The notes beneath the pieces are model-generated. The model worked only from the letters and a program-made list of their open reading frames with translations. It was not told where the DNA came from and searched no databases. A program made the position numbers and the translations under genes. From an uncultured Prevotellaceae bacterium (GTDB lineage Bacteria; Bacteroidota; Bacteroidia; Bacteroidales; Bacteroidaceae), in the NCBI GenBank assembly GCA_900318815.1, contig ONMA01000028.1, forward strand, positions 1 to 46,028: 46,028 nt of DNA. Reading direction: 5' to 3'. Below are positions 43,119-46,028 of this stretch, one piece after another (within the stretch, counting starts at the first letter, position 1; each line of letters starts with the position of its first letter).

Positions 43119-44718
43119 GGGTACGTCAGACCTTGCTTTGAGAATTGGTGCAACACTAATAGAGGTACCAGATATGCATGAGAACGATTTGGGCGTGGTG
43201 AATGATTTCGTGATAGCCAAACTAAAGCATAAATTCGATGTTCTCGTAATTGATGCTGATAATATTCAAAGAAATGAAGTCGTGTTGGCAATAGGAATGT
43301 ATCTCCGTTTGTCTATTACTGAAGTCGGAATCAATGCGTTAGTTCCCATAATTATCGTTTCTGATAAAACAATAAAGTCTTTTCTTCATTATAATCAGTT
43401 TTCCCAGCTATTACTGACTAAGAATGTATATTTTGAGTCACGTGAGGGGATGAAAATTGATGCAGTTCAACCCTTAGATGCGACAAAATACGAAGATGAT
43501 TTCCTTGCTTTTATCAATGTGCAGCCAAGACAGGGAAGACACTCGTTGGCTAACCAATGGGGTGCAAGTGTGCTTGACCGATTGCTGAATAATGGTGTGC
43601 CCTCTGGTAATGATGTCTTAAATACTGCCGCAAAGTCTTTGTATTTCAAGTACGTGCTTGTGCAGACATTCAATGTCGCAGACTATCTCTCAGGTAAGGA
43701 GCAACCCCGTTATGCTATGTTGAACCGTACAAAAATACATGCGAATGGAAAGCGAATACTCCTGATTGACGATGAGGCAGACAAAGGATGGGAGTATGTA
43801 CTCAAACGAATGATTGTCACTAATGAAGGCGACTTTGATGTTATAAAACGAAAGGTAGCTAGCTTTGATGCTTTTACAAAGGAAGAGAAAAAACAAATAA
43901 AGGAAGGCAACTATGATTTGATTTTCCTCGACCTCAGAATGAATGGCGTTGCGGAGGAAAATATATATAAGCCCGATGATTTCTCTGGAATGAAGATTCT
44001 GAAACAGATAAAGAAAGATAGCCAAGGAACACAGGTCATTATGTTCACTGCCTCTAACAAGGCATGGAACCTGAAAGCCTTGCTGGATGCCGGTGCTGAT
44101 GGGTATTATATCAAGGAATCACCCGAATACAAATTCTCCAACAATTTCTCAATCGCCAACTATGATGCACTTAGGGAGAACGTGCAGAATTGCCTGAAGC
44201 GGTCATACCTACGGGACATTGACACAAGAATGAAGAATATACGGCGGCTTTTCAATATTAACATTACAGACTTAAAGAAAAGCATACTCAATCAATTGGA
44301 TGTATCGTATGAACTACTAAAAGATGGGCATTTCGCATTTGCTTACATATCGCTTTATCAGACCATAGAAATGATTAACAACGAGTATCTCGACAGGGAC
44401 GATAATGGTGTCTGGTATATTGTTGAAACTAACGAGGATGCTAAAAGCTGGACCATCGGGAAATTCCACCATGAATGTGTGGAAGCAAAAACCAAAGAAA
44501 AGGATCATGTGAAATATCCCGAATGGCAAAAAATGGCATCCCTGTACTATCAATTGTGGAAGCAAACGGACAAGTCTTTCGGCTATCAGATACAGACGCT
44601 CATCAATGAGAGAAACAAATTCATGCACAATGATTGCAATAGCAAGTCGGACATACGCAATGAAAAAGGTTATCTAACTCTTTTTGATGCAATAGAAAAG
44701 ATATGCGCTTTGGTATAG
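43090..44718 (+). CDS. Response receiver-HEPN-like RNase fusion, probable effector
   Basis: 542 residues in three parts. 1-220: an alpha/beta segment that may be another receiver-like fold (FDVLVIDADNIQRNE). 221-350: a full receiver domain with ILLIDDEAD (D227, D228), the phospho-acceptor in IFLDLRMNG (D281), T320 in MFTASN and K342 in YIKESPE. 370-542: an all-helical domain with INERNKFMHND, an R-X4-H motif (R508, H513), typical of HEPN ribonucleases. In defence systems HEPN domains cut RNA once released or dimerised. Inference: the receiver gates the RNase, and the retron DNA or RT complex keeps it off until infection. Last gene of the operon. Confidence 0.72.
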   Translation: MAKTIILGSRGTSDLALRIGATLIEVPDMHENDLGVVNDFVIAKLKHKFDVLVIDADNIQRNEVVLAIGMYLRLSITEVGINALVPIIIVSDKTIKSFLHYNQFSQLLLTKNVYFESREGMKIDAVQPLDATKYEDDFLAFINVQPRQGRHSLANQWGASVLDRLLNNGVPSGNDVLNTAAKSLYFKYVLVQTFNVADYLSGKEQPRYAMLNRTKIHANGKRILLIDDEADKGWEYVLKRMIVTNEGDFDVIKRKVASFDAFTKEEKKQIKEGNYDLIFLDLRMNGVAEENIYKPDDFSGMKILKQIKKDSQGTQVIMFTASNKAWNLKALLDAGADGYYIKESPEYKFSNNFSIANYDALRENVQNCLKRSYLRDIDTRMKNIRRLFNINITDLKKSILNQLDVSYELLKDGHFAFAYISLYQTIEMINNEYLDRDDNGVWYIVETNEDAKSWTIGKFHHECVEAKTKEKDHVKYPEWQKMASLYYQLWKQTDKSFGYQIQTLINERNKFMHNDCNSKSDIRNEKGYLTLFDAIEKICALV

Positions 44719-44768
44719 TTGTGTGCAGATATAAAGAGGTACGCGGGAAAACCGACAAGTAAGAAGAA

Positions 44769-45230
44769 ATGATTACAATGATTGCAGCCGTGGCGAAAAA
44801 CAATGCCATTGGCTTTAAGAACAAACTGATTTACTGGCTGCCAAGGGATTTGAAGCGATTCAAGCAGCTGACAACGGGACACACCATCCTGATGGGACGA
44901 CGTACATTTGAGAGTCTGCCCAAGGAGGCACTGCCCAACCGGCGCAACTGCGTGCTTACAACCTCGGTGAGCGAGTTGCCTGGTTGTGAATGCTTTGGTT
45001 CGTGGGACGAGTTCCTGTGCACCTGCAAGCCCGATGAGGAGATCTTCATCATCGGGGGCGCCAGTCTTTATGGCTCGCTGACATCAGGCGCGAGTCAACT
45101 GAAGAAAAGCAGCGTCTCGATGATGAGTACGACGAGAAGAAAAAGGCTCTTGATGATGAGCTTACTGAGAAGAGAAACGAGTCATCGCTTTTGTCAGCAA
45201 ACATCCAGAGAAAGAAGAATGAGGGTGTGA
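44769..45230 (+). pseudogene. folA: Truncated dihydrofolate reductase
   Basis: The first ~103 residues are a clear DHFR: MITMIAAVAKNNAIGFKNKLIYWLPRDLKRFK (with catalytic Asp in PRDLKRF), GHTILMGRRTFESL, NRRNCVLTT, and EEIFIIGGASLYG. The family normally has about 160 residues; the last ~55, with the substrate-closing strands, are missing. Near 45070-45082 the sequence switches to another gene read in a different frame, and a 50-residue unrelated tail runs to a stop at 45230. Probably inactive. The break suggests recombination at the island edge. Confidence 0.8.
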
Positions 45231-45742
45231 CTCTCGATAAACAGAACGAGACCAAGAGAAAGACTTCGACAAACCTTGATGCAGAAATCGAGGAGAAGAG
45301 AGAGCAGGCGAAAAAACTCAAGACGCAAGTTGAACAGAGTCTAAAGGACAATTACGCCATCAAGCAGCGTGAGGACTGGCAGAGTCCGATGTTCACAGGC
45401 ATGGCGAGATACCTCTATGCCACTGACGAGAAGATGCGCTATTGTGTGGATGCCATTGCTGACTTTGCTCGCTCAGGCTCAGGCTGTAGCGGTGGCAATC
45501 ATGGCTCCATCTTCTTTGACGAAGAGGCATCAGCCATCAAGAACTTCATAGCGAGTCTCGCAGAAATTGCCGCAACTACAGTCAAGAATGTGGCGCAGTG
45601 GCTCGTCTGGGTTGCCAAGGAGATAGGTAAACTCACTGACATGGAGCTGCATCGCGCAGACAGTGAGGTGGGTGACATCATGGATGGCAAATATGACTGG
45701 CGGATAGAGAAGTTGGAGAATCATAATGGGCTGACGAGGTAA
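45080..45742 (+). pseudogene. C-terminal remnant of a coiled-coil, possibly mobilisation-type protein
   Basis: Open frame of about 220 residues in phase with a TTG at 45191, but continuing upstream to the folA break without a clear start. The first ~90 residues are a highly charged coiled coil (RLDDEYDEKKKALDDEL, NAEIEEKREQAKKL-type). The rest is helical (YCVDAIADFARSG, EEASAIKNFIASLAEIAATTVKN) and ends YDWRIEKLENHNGLTR. Such tails occur at the C-terminus of Bacteroidetes MobV/Pre-type relaxases; I am not sure of the family. The N-terminal part is missing, so it is a remnant. Confidence 0.5.
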
Positions 45743-45770
45743 TCGACAGTCCATTGGATATAGAAGAACT

Positions 45771-46028
45771 TTATGCTGGCACACTAATGATTGGCTCGCC
45801 AAGGGCCAGCGATATGCCAGCAAGCGTTTTGGTCGTGAAATTATGACGACCTGTGAGCCATTTAGATATTTCCGACTCCCGTTTACCCATCTTTGCGGCC
45901 AATTCTTTCTGTGTGATGCCTTTCTTCTTAAGCAAGGCATCAATGCGGTCAGCAATCTCAAACGAGAGATTGAACTCGGCACGGGTCTCATCTGAGACGT
46001 TTGCCAGACACTCGCGAAATAACGGATT
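45771..46028 (-). CDS. XRE-family HTH protein, antitoxin-like (partial)
   Basis: 85 residues visible, cut by the window end. The stop is at 45771-45773. After an N-terminal ANVSDETRAEFNLSFEIADR segment, the HTH is GITQKELAAKMGKRESEISKWL, followed by TGRHNFTTKTLAGISLALG, the layout of HTH_3/HigA-type antitoxins. A toxin partner, if present, would be upstream beyond 46028. Convergent with the coiled-coil remnant. Confidence 0.82.
   Translation of the reverse strand, partial: NPLFRECLANVSDETRAEFNLSFEIADRIDALLKKKGITQKELAAKMGKRESEISKWLTGRHNFTTKTLAGISLALGEPIISVPA

Overview
The window looks like chromosomal DNA of a Bacteroidales bacterium, most likely Prevotellaceae (a Prevotella/Segatella-type genome). 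The reasons are Bacteroidetes promoters of the form TTTG-N19/20-TAnnTTTG in front of many genes, an Mfa/FimA-like fimbrillin lipoprotein, and families largely confined to Bacteroidota (DUF4294, DUF4421, DUF4923, DUF3108, bacterial GH3, Big_5 lipoprotein). The core genes use GC-rich codons; from about 38.5 kb to 44.7 kb the genes are clearly AT-richer, which suggests an acquired island.

Layout. 0-4.2 kb: the tail of an unknown gene, a large fimbrillin-like surface lipoprotein on the minus strand, then a gene-free stretch of palindromic and 22-bp-phased repeats. 4.2-14.8 kb: ribD, a HAD phosphatase, a GT4 glycosyltransferase, a DUF4294 protein, a GH3-family protein, a Big_5 lipoprotein, a DUF3108 protein and a GNAT-like protein. 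14.9-21.2 kb: a type IIA topoisomerase B subunit (parE-like), an rnhB-WYL regulator-DUF4923 operon, a small membrane protein and sufS. 21.3-29.3 kb: a cell-surface polysaccharide/lipid region with a DegT aminotransferase, a HisC-like aminotransferase, a LicC-like nucleotidyltransferase, a GT2, LicD, a GT4, an LpxL-like acyltransferase and a DUF4421 protein. 29.3-37.3 kb (minus strand): two overlapping LtaS-like phospho-transferases, an MsbA-like ABC exporter, miaB and an outer-membrane barrel.

37.4-44.7 kb holds the most interesting unit, a candidate retron defence island. It begins with a WYL-domain regulator, followed by a WG-repeat protein, a structured non-coding leader with a 9-bp (13 bp with a bulge) inverted repeat at its ends, and a reverse transcriptase with the retron hallmarks NAxxH, YADD and VTG plus a long C-terminal extension. 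Three tightly packed genes follow: a possible degenerate histidine-kinase-like protein, a pseudo-receiver protein, and a protein with a canonical phospho-receiver fused to a HEPN-like RNase domain. Three near-identical CGAAC-N5-GTTCG palindromes lie exactly 26 bp upstream of the -7 boxes of the WYL gene, the WG gene and the retron transcript, so the unit is probably one WYL-controlled regulon.

44.7-46.0 kb: a truncated folA joined out of frame to the tail of a coiled-coil, possibly mobilisation-type protein, then the C-terminal part of an XRE antitoxin-like regulator that runs off the window. These are signs of recombination at the island edge.

A second theme is the abundance of short palindromic repeats. 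Several families sit between genes, and some have entered conserved genes in frame (GH3, the Big_5 lipoprotein, the topoisomerase and miaB), adding extra residues to their products.
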